Assembly (NCBI RefSeq): GCF_026626705.1
Contig: NZ_JAPNKC010000001.1
Span: forward strand, 7,830,001-7,894,000
DNA from: Pyxidicoccus sp. MSG2
GTDB taxonomy: Bacteria > Myxococcota > Myxococcia > Myxococcales > Myxococcaceae
Direction: 5' to 3'
DNA length: 64,000 bases
Shown one piece after another: positions 24,601 to 33,834 of this stretch. The notes under the pieces are model-generated. The model was not told where the DNA came from, ran no database searches, and saw nothing but the letters and a program-made list of their open reading frames with translations. Position 1 is the stretch's first letter, and every line of letters starts with the position of its first letter. The translations under genes and the position numbers were made by a program.

Positions 24601-26309
24601 CACTGCTCGACTGGTTGGTCCTCGTCGGGACGACGGCGTTCATCGTGGTGTGGGGGATGTGGAAGGCCCGGAGCGCCCAGACCACTGAGGACTACCTGCG
24701 TGGGGCCCGCGAGCTGAAGTGGCCCACCATCGGCCTCGCGGTGATGGCCACACAGGCCAGCGCGATTACGTTCCTCTCCGTCCCCGGGCAGGCCTACGAG
24801 GACGGGATGCGCTTCGTGCAGTTCTATTTCGGGCTGCCGCTCGCGATGGTGCTCATCAGCGCGGTCTTCGTGCCCATCTACTACCGGCTGAACGTCATCA
24901 CCGCGTACCAGTACCTGGAGTCCCGCTTCGATTTGAAGACGCGGCTGTTGGGTGCGTTCCTCTTCCTCATCCAGCGCGGGCTCGCGGCGGGCATCACCAT
25001 CTACGCGCCCTCCATCATCCTCTCCTCCATCCTCGGCTGGCCGCTGGAGCCGACGGTGGTGGCCATGGGGGCGCTCGTCATCGTCTACACGGTGGGCGGC
25101 GGCTCCAACGCCGTCAGCCAGACGCAGAAGCAGCAGATGGTGGTGATGATGGGCGGCATGGTGGTGGCCGCCCTCGTCATCATCTGGCGACTGCCGGAGC
25201 ACGTCTCGTTCGGCAAGGCCGTGGACGTGGCGGGCGCCTTCGGCCGGATGAACGTGGTGAGCTTCGACTTCAACGTGCAGGACCGCTACAACTTCTGGTC
25301 CGGCATCACCGGCGGCTTCTTCCTGTCGCTGTCGTACTTCGGCACGGACCAGTCGCAGGTGGGGCGCTACCTCACCGGGCGCTCCATCTCCGAGAGCCGG
25401 CTGGGGCTGCTCTTCAACGGCGTGCTGAAGATTCCGATGCAGTTCCTCATCCTCTTCGTCGGAGTCCTCGTCTTCGTCTTCTACCAGTTCAGCACGCCGC
25501 CCCTGCTGTTCAACGAGCCGCTTCGCGAGCGCGTGCAGGGCACCGCGCAGGCGGGCGAGTTCGCCGCCGTCGAGGCTCGGTGGGAGCAGGTGCATGCGGC
25601 CAAGAAGGCCGAGGTGGAGCGCTTCCTCGCGGCCCGTGAGGCGGGGGACGCGGCCGCCGAGTCCACGTCCCGGGAGGCGCTGCGGGGCGCGGCGAAGCAG
25701 GCCAGCGACATTCGCAAGGAGGCCAAGGCGGTGGTGGCCCGCGCGCTGCCGGGCGTGGAGACGAAGGACTCGGACTACATTTTCATCGGCTTCGTGAAGC
25801 GCTGGCTGCCGAGCGGCCTGTTCGGGCTGCTCATCGCAGTCATCCTCGCGGCGGCGATGAGCTCCATCGCCAGCGAATTGAACGCGCTGGGGGCGACGAC
25901 GACGGTGGACTTCTACCGCCGCGTCTTCCGCCCGAATGCGTCGGACCGGCACGTGCTGGTGGCGTCCAAGTTGTTCACCGTGTTCTGGGGCCTGGTGGCC
26001 GTGAGCTTCGCCACGTTCGCGTCGCTGCTCGACAATCTCATCCAGGCGGTGAACATCCTCGGGTCCATCTTCTATGGGACGGTGCTGGGAATCTTCCTGG
26101 TGGCCTTCTTCCTCAAGCACGTGCGCGGGCATGCCGTCTTCGGTGCGGCGGTCATCTCCCAGGCGACGGTGATTGCACTCTTCATGCTCAGCGACATCGG
26201 CTACCTGTGGTTCAACGTGATTGGCTGCGCGCTGGTGGTGGTGCTGGGGCTGCTGCTCCAGGCCGTGCTGCCCCGGCAGCCAGAGCCGGTACCCGCCGCG
26301 GGCGCGTGA
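24597..26309 (+). CDS. Sodium:solute symporter (SSS family)
   Basis: This is a 570-residue integral membrane protein of the SSS family. It has about 13 hydrophobic segments. Family motifs include ATQASAITFLSVPGQAYEDG, YYRLNVITAYQYLESRF, SYFGTDQSQVGRYL and the late AAAMSSIASELNALG. A charged insert of about 90 residues (roughly 300-390), rich in Ala/Glu/Lys, sits between helices in the cytoplasmic or periplasmic loop and is unusual. It starts at GTG 24597 within the stop of the small gene. The substrate is unknown, but the coupled deacetylase and the divergent bsh operon suggest a GlcNAc- or thiol-related compound (inference). Confidence 0.9.
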   Translation: MTLLDWLVLVGTTAFIVVWGMWKARSAQTTEDYLRGARELKWPTIGLAVMATQASAITFLSVPGQAYEDGMRFVQFYFGLPLAMVLISAVFVPIYYRLNVITAYQYLESRFDLKTRLLGAFLFLIQRGLAAGITIYAPSIILSSILGWPLEPTVVAMGALVIVYTVGGGSNAVSQTQKQQMVVMMGGMVVAALVIIWRLPEHVSFGKAVDVAGAFGRMNVVSFDFNVQDRYNFWSGITGGFFLSLSYFGTDQSQVGRYLTGRSISESRLGLLFNGVLKIPMQFLILFVGVLVFVFYQFSTPPLLFNEPLRERVQGTAQAGEFAAVEARWEQVHAAKKAEVERFLAAREAGDAAAESTSREALRGAAKQASDIRKEAKAVVARALPGVETKDSDYIFIGFVKRWLPSGLFGLLIAVILAAAMSSIASELNALGATTTVDFYRRVFRPNASDRHVLVASKLFTVFWGLVAVSFATFASLLDNLIQAVNILGSIFYGTVLGIFLVAFFLKHVRGHAVFGAAVISQATVIALFMLSDIGYLWFNVIGCALVVVLGLLLQAVLPRQPEPVPAAGA

Positions 26310-26322
26310 TAGCTTTTCGCCC

Positions 26323-27141
26323 ATGAGCCTCGTCACCCAGGGTCGTGAGCCTCGGCGGCAGATGGTGCTTCGGCCCCAGTCCGGGTCGAAGCAGGTCGTC
26401 ACCGCCGTCCATGCCTCCGCCGTCACCGTGGAGACGGGCGGCCGCTCCGAGCCCGCGCCCCGCGTGCCCGCGACGCGGATGACCTTCATCATCCACGTCC
26501 AGTCCGTCTCTCCCGAGGGCGACGTGAGCTACGACTTCACGCTCGACGCGGTGGACCTCCTCGTCCAGCCCGGCACGTCGGAGCAGAATGTCGACGCCAT
26601 GCGCGACAGCCTGGCCTTCCTGCCGGGCCTCACCGGCAAGGGCACGGCGGGGCGGCGGGGCAACACGCTCGACCTCAACCTGCCCGCAAGCCTGGAGCCC
26701 CAGCGCCGCAAGGAATTGAAGGAGCTGGCCACGGCGCTCCAGTTCGTCGGCAACCCGTTCCCGCAGGAGCCCATCGGCGTCGGGGCCCGCTGGGAGCAGC
26801 CGCTCTACGGCTCCGGCCCCATGGCGGCCAGCGGCTCCGCCAGCTTCGAGCTGGCCGCCGTCGCCGGTGAGCGCCTCACCACCCGCTTCCTCATCCAGCA
26901 GACCTCGCGCGAGCAGCCCGTGCCGCCGGAGTACCAGACGCGTGCGGACGGCGGAGAGCGGATGATGCTGCGCTCCCAGACGAAGGGCGAAACGCTGTTC
27001 CGCCTCGACAGGCTGTGGCCCGCCCGCAGCGAGATGGAGATGCGCGTCCAGGCCGACCTGTCCTCCGACAAGGAGGACCCACCACGGCGGATGCGCATCA
27101 TCACCGACGTGAAGATTCGCCTGGAGGAGCAGGAAGGCTGA
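26323..27141 (+). CDS. Hypothetical protein downstream of the symporter
   Basis: This 272-residue protein has no signal peptide and was not recognised. It is a beta-strand-rich protein with regular TMTF-like strands (MTFIIHVQSVSPEGDVSYDFTL), a segment LVQPGTSEQNVDAMRDSLAFLPG and a repeating RMRIITDVKIRLEE end. I note a general resemblance to DUF6263-like lipid-binding proteins, but not enough to call it. It begins 13 bases after the symporter stop, so it is probably part of the same transcript, and a hairpin follows at 27233. Confidence 0.7.
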   Translation: MSLVTQGREPRRQMVLRPQSGSKQVVTAVHASAVTVETGGRSEPAPRVPATRMTFIIHVQSVSPEGDVSYDFTLDAVDLLVQPGTSEQNVDAMRDSLAFLPGLTGKGTAGRRGNTLDLNLPASLEPQRRKELKELATALQFVGNPFPQEPIGVGARWEQPLYGSGPMAASGSASFELAAVAGERLTTRFLIQQTSREQPVPPEYQTRADGGERMMLRSQTKGETLFRLDRLWPARSEMEMRVQADLSSDKEDPPRRMRIITDVKIRLEEQEG

Positions 27142-27232
27142 TCCCACCCCGCACGTCGGCAGGGGGACAGCCGTTCAGGGGGTGAAGCAACTCTGACCCC
27201 CTCTTCTCCGATAAACTCTCCAGAGAGACGCG

Positions 27233-27258
27233 CGGGCTCCACCTGGGGTTGGAGCCCG
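27233..27258 (+). terminator. Hairpin before the annexin-repeat gene
   Basis: A perfect 9-bp inverted repeat (CGGGCTCCA and TGGAGCCCG, 8-base loop) is followed by TGTATTCATT. It probably ends the deacetylase-symporter transcript. It lies only 47 bases before the next gene's start, so a 5'-leader hairpin is also possible. Confidence 0.55.
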
Positions 27259-27305
27259 TGTATTCATTCATCCGCCATGCGCGGACAGTGCGCGGAGTGG
27301 GGGCC

Positions 27306-30300
27306 ATGAGAATCAACGAGGGCGGAACCCGAACCACGGGAACTGGCGAGGCAGGTGGTTCCGGTCAGAACTCGGCGGCCGCGGAGGCGGAGCGCGCCGC
27401 ACGCGAGGCACAGCGCGCCGCGGAAGAGGCCGCTCGCGCCGCGGCGGAGGCGGCCCGGGCCCAGGCGGCACAGGCAGCCCAGGCGCAGGCCCGGGCAGAG
27501 GCCGCGGCGAAGAAGGCCCAGGACGCCCTGAAGCAGGCCCAGACGGCGCTCGCGCAGGCGCAGAAGCAGGGCGCTCCGAAGAGCGAGCTGACCCGCGCCG
27601 AGCAGGCCGTCGCGCGCGCCAACACCGCCGCGCAGCAGGCCGCCACGTCCGCCCGGAACGCCGGCAACCGCGCGTCCAACGCCAGCTCCTTCGTCCCCGC
27701 GCCGCCCCTCGCAGCGCCGCCCACGCAGCGCCAGCCTCCCGCGGGCCCGCCGGGCGTCACTCCCGGCTACACCAAGGAGCAGGCCGCCAAGGACGCCACC
27801 GAGCTGTACCGCGCCATGAAGGGCGGACTCACAGGCTGGGGCACCGACGAGGACGCCCTCTTCCGCGCGCTGGACAAGAAGTCGCCGGGGGACATCGCCC
27901 TCATCCGCCAGTCCTTCAAGGAGCACTACAACCTCGACCTGGACAGCACCATCCGCGAGGAGCTGAGCGGCGACGACCTCACCCGCGCCAACAGCATCCT
28001 CTCCGGCAACAAGGGCAACGCGGGCGCCGCCGCCATCCAGCAGCAGACGGGCTGGTTCGGCGACAAGGACGCCATCCTCAAGACGCTGCAGCAGGCCAGC
28101 CCCTCCGAGCGCCAGTCCATCGCCCGCTCCTTCCAGCAGATGTACGGGAAGGACCACAAGGACATCCAGGCCTCCTCGCCCGAGGAGTTCATGCGCAAGG
28201 CGCTGGAGCCGAGCCTCAACGGCGCGCAGAAGACGCAGCTGAGCAGCCTGCTCGCCACCACCAGTGCCACCGCGCCCGCGCAGGTGAACCAGCTGGAGGC
28301 CAGTGCCGCGCGCTCCAAGGTGAATGACGCGCTCCAGGGCTTCTTCGGCGCCGACAGCCAGAAGGTCTTCGACACCCTCGAGGGCCTGCCGCCCGAGCAG
28401 AAGAAGATCCTCCTCGCGGACACCGCCCTCCAGGCGGAGATGCAGAAGAAGCTGTCCAAGGAGGACTACACCCGCGCCCGCGGCATGCTGGAGGGCAACC
28501 CCGCCGCCGCGAACGCCGCGAAAATCAACAGCGCGACGCAGGGCTGGTTCGGCGCGGACAAGAGCGCCATCCTCGACGTGCTCAAGAACACGAAGCCGGA
28601 GGACCTGCCCGCCCTCAAGGCCGAGTTCCAGAAGCAAACCAATCGCTCGCTGGAGAGCGAGGTGCGGAGCTGGGGCGGCAACGACGCCGCAGTGGGCTTG
28701 AGCTACCTCAACCCGCCGGCCGCCAACGACAAGGCGGGCCAGGCCCGCGCGGACGCCCAGCGGCTGCACCGCGCCATGGACGGCGCGGGCACCGACGAGG
28801 CGGCCCTGCGCGAGGTGCTGGGCAACAAGTCCAAGGCGCAAATCAATGACATCACCGCCGCCTATCGCGACCTCTACAAGAAGGACCTGCGCTCGGACCT
28901 GACGTCGGAGCTGGGCGGCCGCGACAAGTTCGAAATCGTCGACCAGATGTATGACCTGGGCGCGGTGGACATGAACGCGCCGGACGCCGCTCAGCAGCAG
29001 GTGGCGCGCCTGCGGGCCCAGCAGAAGTTCGAGCAGAGCGGTGGCCTCGGCGTCATCGACACCATCCAGACGTGGACGAAGGGCGAGTCGGACTCGGCAC
29101 GCCTGGAGCGCAACCTGGACGCGGCGGAGACGGCCATCGCCTCCGGCAACACGGATGCGGCCAACACCCGCGTGGGCTACTCCACCGACGACGTGAAGGA
29201 CGTGCAGGAGACGAAGGACAGCACCGCGGACATGGCCGCCACGGCCGCCGTGGTGGTGGTGACGACGGCCGCGGTGGTGGCCACTGGCGGTGCGGCCACG
29301 CCGCTCGCCGTCGCGGGCTACGCGGCGCTGGGCGCGGGCACGCGCGTGGCGACGCAGGCGTACTTCAAGGGCGACTCGCTCGGCACCGACGGGCTGATGC
29401 AGCAGGGCGCGCTGGGCGCCGTCGAGGGCGCCACCGCCGTGATTCCGCTTCCCAAGGGGCTGGGCGGCGGCTCGGTGGCGGCGGTGGAGGGCGCGGAGCA
29501 GGTCGTCAAGCAGACCGTGGCGCAGCGACTGAAGGGCGCGGCCATCCAGGGCGCGTGGGAGGGCGGCATCGGCGGCGCCACCGGCGGCGCGGTGGACCAG
29601 GCGATGCAGAGCGAGACCTGGCAGAACGGGCTGATGCCGGGTCTGGCGCAGGTGGGCAACCGCGCGGTGCGCGACGGCACCATCGGCACCGTGTTCGGCG
29701 CGGGCACCGGAGTGGCCGTGGACGGCACCATGCAGGGCGTGTCCCGCATGACGCGGCCGCGCGAAATCCCCGTGGTGCAGAACCCGGACCTGCCGGGCAA
29801 CACCACGCGCGTGCGCTACGACAACGGGCGCGTGCACATCGAGGCGGGGCCCCACGCCACGCCCGCGCAGATTCAGTCGCACCTGGAGACGGCGCGCGCC
29901 CTGCAGAAGTACGAGGGGCCGATGGGCCAGATTCGCCAGCTCAAGGACCGCATCACCCAGGCGATGACGGGCCGGCCCGGCTTCGGCACGCAGGGCTTCG
30001 AGTCCCAGCTCGAGGTGAAGAAGCTCAAGGGCATCCTCGGCGAGCTGGAGGGGATGCAGCAGCGCATCGACGACCGTATCCGCGCCACGGCCGGCAAGCC
30101 CGACGCGGCGACGGTGGCGGAGCGCGCGGCGCTGGAGAAGGAGATTGCCAACGTGGAGGCGCAGTTGCGCATCCACGAGGTGCAGGTGCACTCGCTGGAT
30201 GTCGGCCGCGGCTACGTGGCCAAGTTCGACAAGAACACCGAGCGCGTCTTCTCCGGCCGCGTCACCGAGCTGAAGCAGATTGAGTCCGGCCTCGGCGCCC

Positions 30301-31304
30301 TGCGCCCGGACGAGGCCTCGCTCACGAAGCTCATCGACCACGCGGCGGACCTGCAGTCCACCGGTCGGCTGGAGGGCATGGACGACTGGATTCGCGCCAC
30401 GTCGGCCCAGGCCGGCACGCGCGATGACCTCATCCAGCGCATGGCCGAGCTGAACCGCGCCGTGCAGCAGGCCGAGACGCTGGCGCCCGGACAGCGCATC
30501 CGCCTGGACGGGGCGTCGGGCTCCGGTCCGTTCAACCTGAAGCTGGAGGCGGCGGGCCCGGCCCGCACGCCGGGCGCGCTGGAGCAGACGACGCGAGCGG
30601 CCTATGCCACGCCGGCGCAGCGCGAGGCGTTCGACGTCTGGGCGGCGCGCACGGCCAGCAGCGGCGCCAACGTGGAGACGGTGCTCGGCCGCATGCCGGA
30701 GGCGGTGCGCAACAAGCAGGTGAACGACATCGCCGCGGACATCGCGGCGCTGCGCTCGCCGAGCCGTGCGCGGCACACGGAGAACCTGCTGGACCCCATC
30801 AACCCGCAGCTGGCCCACACGGTGAAGAACGGCAACATCACCGTGCACTACGAGGCCCGGCCGCCCGACGCGCACGAGCTGGCGCAGGCCCAGAAGCTCG
30901 CGGCGGCGCGGGGCGAGGAGGTGCACATCTTCGGCGACGACGCGGCGGGCCGCTCGTACCCGGGCATCGACGGCACCATCGGCAACCCGAAGCGGCCCAT
31001 GCAGCTCAAGTTCGTGCCGTCGACCACGGACGCGACCGCGGCCCGGGCCATGGCGCAGGGCGCCCTGGAGCATGCCCAGCACACCGGCATGAAGAACGTG
31101 GAGGTCTTCATCGAGGTGGAGGGCAAGACGCGCGCGCAGGTGGCCGCCGCCTGGAATGGACCGTTGACGGGCAACAGCCCGCCGCCCCTGGGTCCGACCG
31201 TCGACGGCAACGCCGTCAAGCGCATCGAAATCCAGGCCGCCGACGGCAGGATGGAGGTTGTGTTCAACCCGGCGACCGGGGCCTACTCGTTCAACAACCT
31301 CTGA
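27306..31304 (+). CDS. Giant annexin-repeat protein with polymorphic-toxin-like C-terminus
   Basis: This is a 1332-residue protein. It has an Ala-rich coiled coil (about 23-120), a proline linker, then five annexin-like repeats: 163-233, 238-318, 335-398, 402-469 and 480-552. Repeats 1 and 5 keep the type-2 calcium motif GWGTDED/GAGTDE; the three middle ones have GWFGDKD-type loops. A Gly/Ala-rich region with hydrophobic helices (about 640-820, GAVEGATAVIP, GGIGGATGGAVDQA) resembles the pre-toxin regions of polymorphic toxins. The end has HIFGDD, GIDGTIG (Asp1222) and QLK (1233-1235), a possible D...QxK restriction-nuclease core. No signal peptide is present. I place the start at ATG 27306. 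A partner gene follows 11 bases later. Confidence 0.8.
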   Translation: MRINEGGTRTTGTGEAGGSGQNSAAAEAERAAREAQRAAEEAARAAAEAARAQAAQAAQAQARAEAAAKKAQDALKQAQTALAQAQKQGAPKSELTRAEQAVARANTAAQQAATSARNAGNRASNASSFVPAPPLAAPPTQRQPPAGPPGVTPGYTKEQAAKDATELYRAMKGGLTGWGTDEDALFRALDKKSPGDIALIRQSFKEHYNLDLDSTIREELSGDDLTRANSILSGNKGNAGAAAIQQQTGWFGDKDAILKTLQQASPSERQSIARSFQQMYGKDHKDIQASSPEEFMRKALEPSLNGAQKTQLSSLLATTSATAPAQVNQLEASAARSKVNDALQGFFGADSQKVFDTLEGLPPEQKKILLADTALQAEMQKKLSKEDYTRARGMLEGNPAAANAAKINSATQGWFGADKSAILDVLKNTKPEDLPALKAEFQKQTNRSLESEVRSWGGNDAAVGLSYLNPPAANDKAGQARADAQRLHRAMDGAGTDEAALREVLGNKSKAQINDITAAYRDLYKKDLRSDLTSELGGRDKFEIVDQMYDLGAVDMNAPDAAQQQVARLRAQQKFEQSGGLGVIDTIQTWTKGESDSARLERNLDAAETAIASGNTDAANTRVGYSTDDVKDVQETKDSTADMAATAAVVVVTTAAVVATGGAATPLAVAGYAALGAGTRVATQAYFKGDSLGTDGLMQQGALGAVEGATAVIPLPKGLGGGSVAAVEGAEQVVKQTVAQRLKGAAIQGAWEGGIGGATGGAVDQAMQSETWQNGLMPGLAQVGNRAVRDGTIGTVFGAGTGVAVDGTMQGVSRMTRPREIPVVQNPDLPGNTTRVRYDNGRVHIEAGPHATPAQIQSHLETARALQKYEGPMGQIRQLKDRITQAMTGRPGFGTQGFESQLEVKKLKGILGELEGMQQRIDDRIRATAGKPDAATVAERAALEKEIANVEAQLRIHEVQVHSLDVGRGYVAKFDKNTERVFSGRVTELKQIESGLGALRPDEASLTKLIDHAADLQSTGRLEGMDDWIRATSAQAGTRDDLIQRMAELNRAVQQAETLAPGQRIRLDGASGSGPFNLKLEAAGPARTPGALEQTTRAAYATPAQREAFDVWAARTASSGANVETVLGRMPEAVRNKQVNDIAADIAALRSPSRARHTENLLDPINPQLAHTVKNGNITVHYEARPPDAHELAQAQKLAAARGEEVHIFGDDAAGRSYPGIDGTIGNPKRPMQLKFVPSTTDATAARAMAQGALEHAQHTGMKNVEVFIEVEGKTRAQVAAAWNGPLTGNSPPPLGPTVDGNAVKRIEIQAADGRMEVVFNPATGAYSFNNL
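27792..28961 (+). repeat. Five annexin-like repeats (coding)
   Basis: Five units of about 65-80 residues lie inside the giant protein. Outer units carry LYRAMKGG...GTDEDAL and LHRAMDGAGTDEAAL; inner units carry QTGWFGDKDAIL, LQGFFGADSQKVF and TQGWFGADKSAIL. Eukaryotic annexins usually have four repeats. Confidence 0.7.
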
Positions 31305-31315
31305 CGGAGCCCTGA

Positions 31316-32272
31316 ATGGCTGGCCACTTCATCGACTGCTTTGCGCCCGGCGTCGGCCCCGAGGCCGCGGCGGACCGCATCGCAGCGGCGCTCTCCCGCG
31401 TGCAACGCAAGGTGCTCTCGCGCCAGCGGCTCACGCCCGGGGGACAGGCGCCGGTGGCTGGCCCGGGCACGCTGCGCTGGCGCGTCCAGAAGCTGCGCGA
31501 GGACGGTGGCAGCTTCCTGGTGGTGGAGGAGACGGGGCCCGCGCGGTGGGATTTGTCCTTCTTCCGCGCCCTGTCCGCCACGGTGGGCGGCATCGTCGTG
31601 GCGCGCGAGCACTACAGCCGCGAGGAGCGCCGGGGGCTGGCCACATTTCTGTTCGGCCGCACCGTGGAAGTGGCCGCGCGCGACCCGCAGCACGGCGCCA
31701 CCACGGTGGGCGGCACCTCGCTGGAGCAGCTCACCGGCACCCGCTCGGTGGACGACGTGTACGAAGCGCGCTTCGCCGAGCTGACCAACACGCTCGCCTT
31801 CCGACTCCGTGAGGGCACGGTGCTCGCGGCGGAGGACTGGCAGGTGTCGCCTCCCGTGGAGCGCTTCGCGGCGGAGAAGCCGGCCGCGCAGAGCCAGGCC
31901 TTTCTTCCCAACCTCGAGGCCGCGGCCTGGAAGAAGGCGCTGGCGGCGGGCGCGGCCAAGGGCTGGGAGTGGCGCACCGCCACCGTGCGGGGCGCCTCCT
32001 TCGTGGAGCTGCGCCGTGACGGGGCCTTCGACGAGGCCGACATGGCGGGCCTCTCCGCGAAGGTGCCGGCGGTGGTGACGGCGCTGGAGGTGCGCGGCGC
32101 TGGCGAGCCCTTCCGCTGGTCCGAGGCGGAGAAGGGCAAGGTCGTCGAGCGCGGCACGGGCAGTGGGGCGCCGGAGCTGTTCAAGGTGCTCTACCGCGCG
32201 GCCACGCTGGTGGGTGAAGGGCCCGGCATGGTGTTCGGCCGCGGCGCCGAGGGCTGGACGCCCGCGCGCTGA
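31316..32272 (+). CDS. Unknown protein following the annexin-repeat protein; candidate immunity or partner
   Basis: This 318-residue protein has no signal peptide and was not recognised. GGAG lies 8 bases before ATG 31316, only 11 bases after the stop of the toxin-like gene, so the pair is co-transcribed. It contains alternating strand-helix patterns with many Trp (RWDLSFFRAL, WKKALAAGAAKGWEWRTA) and appears to contain two related halves, each with an FLVVEET/SFVELRR-type strand. Place, size and acidic character would suit an immunity protein, but so would a chaperone or a second effector. The function is not proven. Confidence 0.65.
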   Translation: MAGHFIDCFAPGVGPEAAADRIAAALSRVQRKVLSRQRLTPGGQAPVAGPGTLRWRVQKLREDGGSFLVVEETGPARWDLSFFRALSATVGGIVVAREHYSREERRGLATFLFGRTVEVAARDPQHGATTVGGTSLEQLTGTRSVDDVYEARFAELTNTLAFRLREGTVLAAEDWQVSPPVERFAAEKPAAQSQAFLPNLEAAAWKKALAAGAAKGWEWRTATVRGASFVELRRDGAFDEADMAGLSAKVPAVVTALEVRGAGEPFRWSEAEKGKVVERGTGSGAPELFKVLYRAATLVGEGPGMVFGRGAEGWTPAR

Positions 32273-32341
32273 GCGCTGGCCCGTGGTTCGCATCTCCCGG
32301 GCCGGGTCCGTAGACTCGGGGCCCACCTGAGGAGGTGTACC

Positions 32342-33652
32342 GTGGAGCGCATCCAGCCCGTGATGGGCCACCGCGAGGACGCAGGGGCCGCGTGCGTGGT
32401 GTGCGAGGCCGCCCTCGACACCTCGCGGTGCGGCCACTGCGGCGCGGCCGTGGCTCCGGGTGGTTACCGCGTCCAGCGGGTCATCTCCCAGTCGGTGCAT
32501 GGCCGCGTGTACTTCGCGGTGGGGCCGGATGGCCGTGGCGTGGCGCTCAAGGAGTTGCTCTTCGCGCTGGTGCCGGGCACGGAGCAGCTCGACGCGTTCG
32601 AGCGCGAGGCCGCCGTGCTGCGCTCGCTGAGCCACCCGGACATCCCCCGCTTCGTCGCGAGCTTCAAGGAGGGCAGCGGGGTGGGGACGCGGCTGTACCT
32701 CGCGCAGGAATTCCTGGAGGGCGAGTCGCTCCTCCAGCGCATCGACCGCAAGCGCCTGGACGAGGACGAGGCGTGGACGCTGGCCGCGCAGGTGCTGGAG
32801 ACTCTCCAGGCCCTGCATCAGCGCACGCCCGCGCTCATCCACCGCGACGTGAAGCCGGCCAACCTCATCCTCCGCCCGGACGGGCGCGCGGCGCTGGTGG
32901 ACTTCGGCGCGGCCCGGCACCTCGCGCGGGACGTGACGCACGGGTCCACGCTGGTCGGCACCTTCGGGTACATGCCGCCGGAGCAGCTCGGTGGCACGGT
33001 GGAGCCCTCGAGCGACCTGTACGCCCTGGGCGCCACGCTGGTGCACGCGCTCAGTGGCCGCATGCCGGCGGACCTGCTCGATGACGGGCTGGCGCTGTCC
33101 TTCGAGCAGCACGTCCAGGGCTCCGCGCCGCTCCGGTCGTTCCTCCAGCGGTTGCTGGCTCGGAAGCGCTCGGAGCGGTTCGGCTCCGCGGCGGACGCGC
33201 TCACCGCCCTGCGTGCCGCCCGGGCCAGGCCTCCCGAGGCCCCCGGGGTCGGGCAGGGCGAGGTGACCCCCTCGCCCTCCCAGGCAGCCGAAGCCACCAC
33301 GCAGCCAGTGCCCCTGGCGCAGGAGGCCGAGGCTCGAGTGGTAGGGGAGGGCGTCACCGAGGCCGTCCCGACGCTCTCGAAGCGGCGCATCGTCCGCCGG
33401 GTCCTCATGGGCGTGTCCCTGGGCGTGCTGCTCGCCGGAGCGCTCCTCGCGAGCGGGCTCATCGACCAGGACCCCGTCGTGGTGGTGGTGGACCCTCCCG
33501 ACGCCGTCGCCCCCGTCCGCCCGGGGACGCCGCTCCCTCCGTCGAGGCCCGCGCCTCCGGGCGGCGGCTCGCACCGGAACTTCCGCACGCCCTGGCCGGG
33601 CGCGTCCTCCTCTTCGTCTTCCTCCTCGTCCACGTCGTCCGGCTCCCACTAG
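32342..33652 (+). CDS. Zinc-ribbon Ser/Thr protein kinase with C-terminal membrane helix
   Basis: This is a 436-residue Hanks-type kinase. An N-terminal zinc ribbon (Cys18, 21, 30, 33) precedes the kinase core: Lys70 in VALKELLF, Glu89, HRDVKPAN at 167-174 and DFG at 187-189, followed by LVGTFGYMPPEQL. A Pro/Ala linker, one transmembrane helix (about 353-373) and an unusual Ser-rich tail (a run of nine Ser near the end) close it. The start is GTG 32342, with GGAGG 9 bases upstream. It is a typical myxobacterial signalling kinase; its target is unknown. It is the gene after the annexin-repeat pair, 69 bases away. Confidence 0.93.
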   Translation: MERIQPVMGHREDAGAACVVCEAALDTSRCGHCGAAVAPGGYRVQRVISQSVHGRVYFAVGPDGRGVALKELLFALVPGTEQLDAFEREAAVLRSLSHPDIPRFVASFKEGSGVGTRLYLAQEFLEGESLLQRIDRKRLDEDEAWTLAAQVLETLQALHQRTPALIHRDVKPANLILRPDGRAALVDFGAARHLARDVTHGSTLVGTFGYMPPEQLGGTVEPSSDLYALGATLVHALSGRMPADLLDDGLALSFEQHVQGSAPLRSFLQRLLARKRSERFGSAADALTALRAARARPPEAPGVGQGEVTPSPSQAAEATTQPVPLAQEAEARVVGEGVTEAVPTLSKRRIVRRVLMGVSLGVLLAGALLASGLIDQDPVVVVVDPPDAVAPVRPGTPLPPSRPAPPGGGSHRNFRTPWPGASSSSSSSSSTSSGSH

Positions 33653-33659
33653 CGGGCAA

Positions 33660-33727
33660 GCGGCCAGCCAGCCACGCACGGGCGTGGAGGCGCGGCTGTG
33701 CGCGCACAGGCCCCCGTGGCTGGCCGC
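33660..33727 (+). terminator. Large hairpin with 11-bp arms after the kinase
   Basis: Arms GCGGCCAGCCA (33660-33670) and its complement (33717-33727) enclose a loop that contains the 14-bp perfect palindrome CTGTGCGCGCACAG (33696-33709). It is a probable terminator of the kinase gene; the inner palindrome could also bind a regulator. Confidence 0.55.
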
Positions 33728-33834
33728 CCACGTCCCGTGGCTTCGTTCCACGGCCCGACTCGTGCTTACATCCGCCGTAGCTGGCCCCCTGCTTGCTCCT
33801 TCCCGGACAGGCATCTCGCGCCGCACCCCACTCC

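Noticed and set aside
27264-31082. A 1272-codon minus-strand frame opposite the annexin-repeat gene
   Set aside because: Composition is Arg/Leu/Val/His-rich with no motif, and the plus strand shows clear annexin repeats. GC-rich genomes often give such mirror frames.
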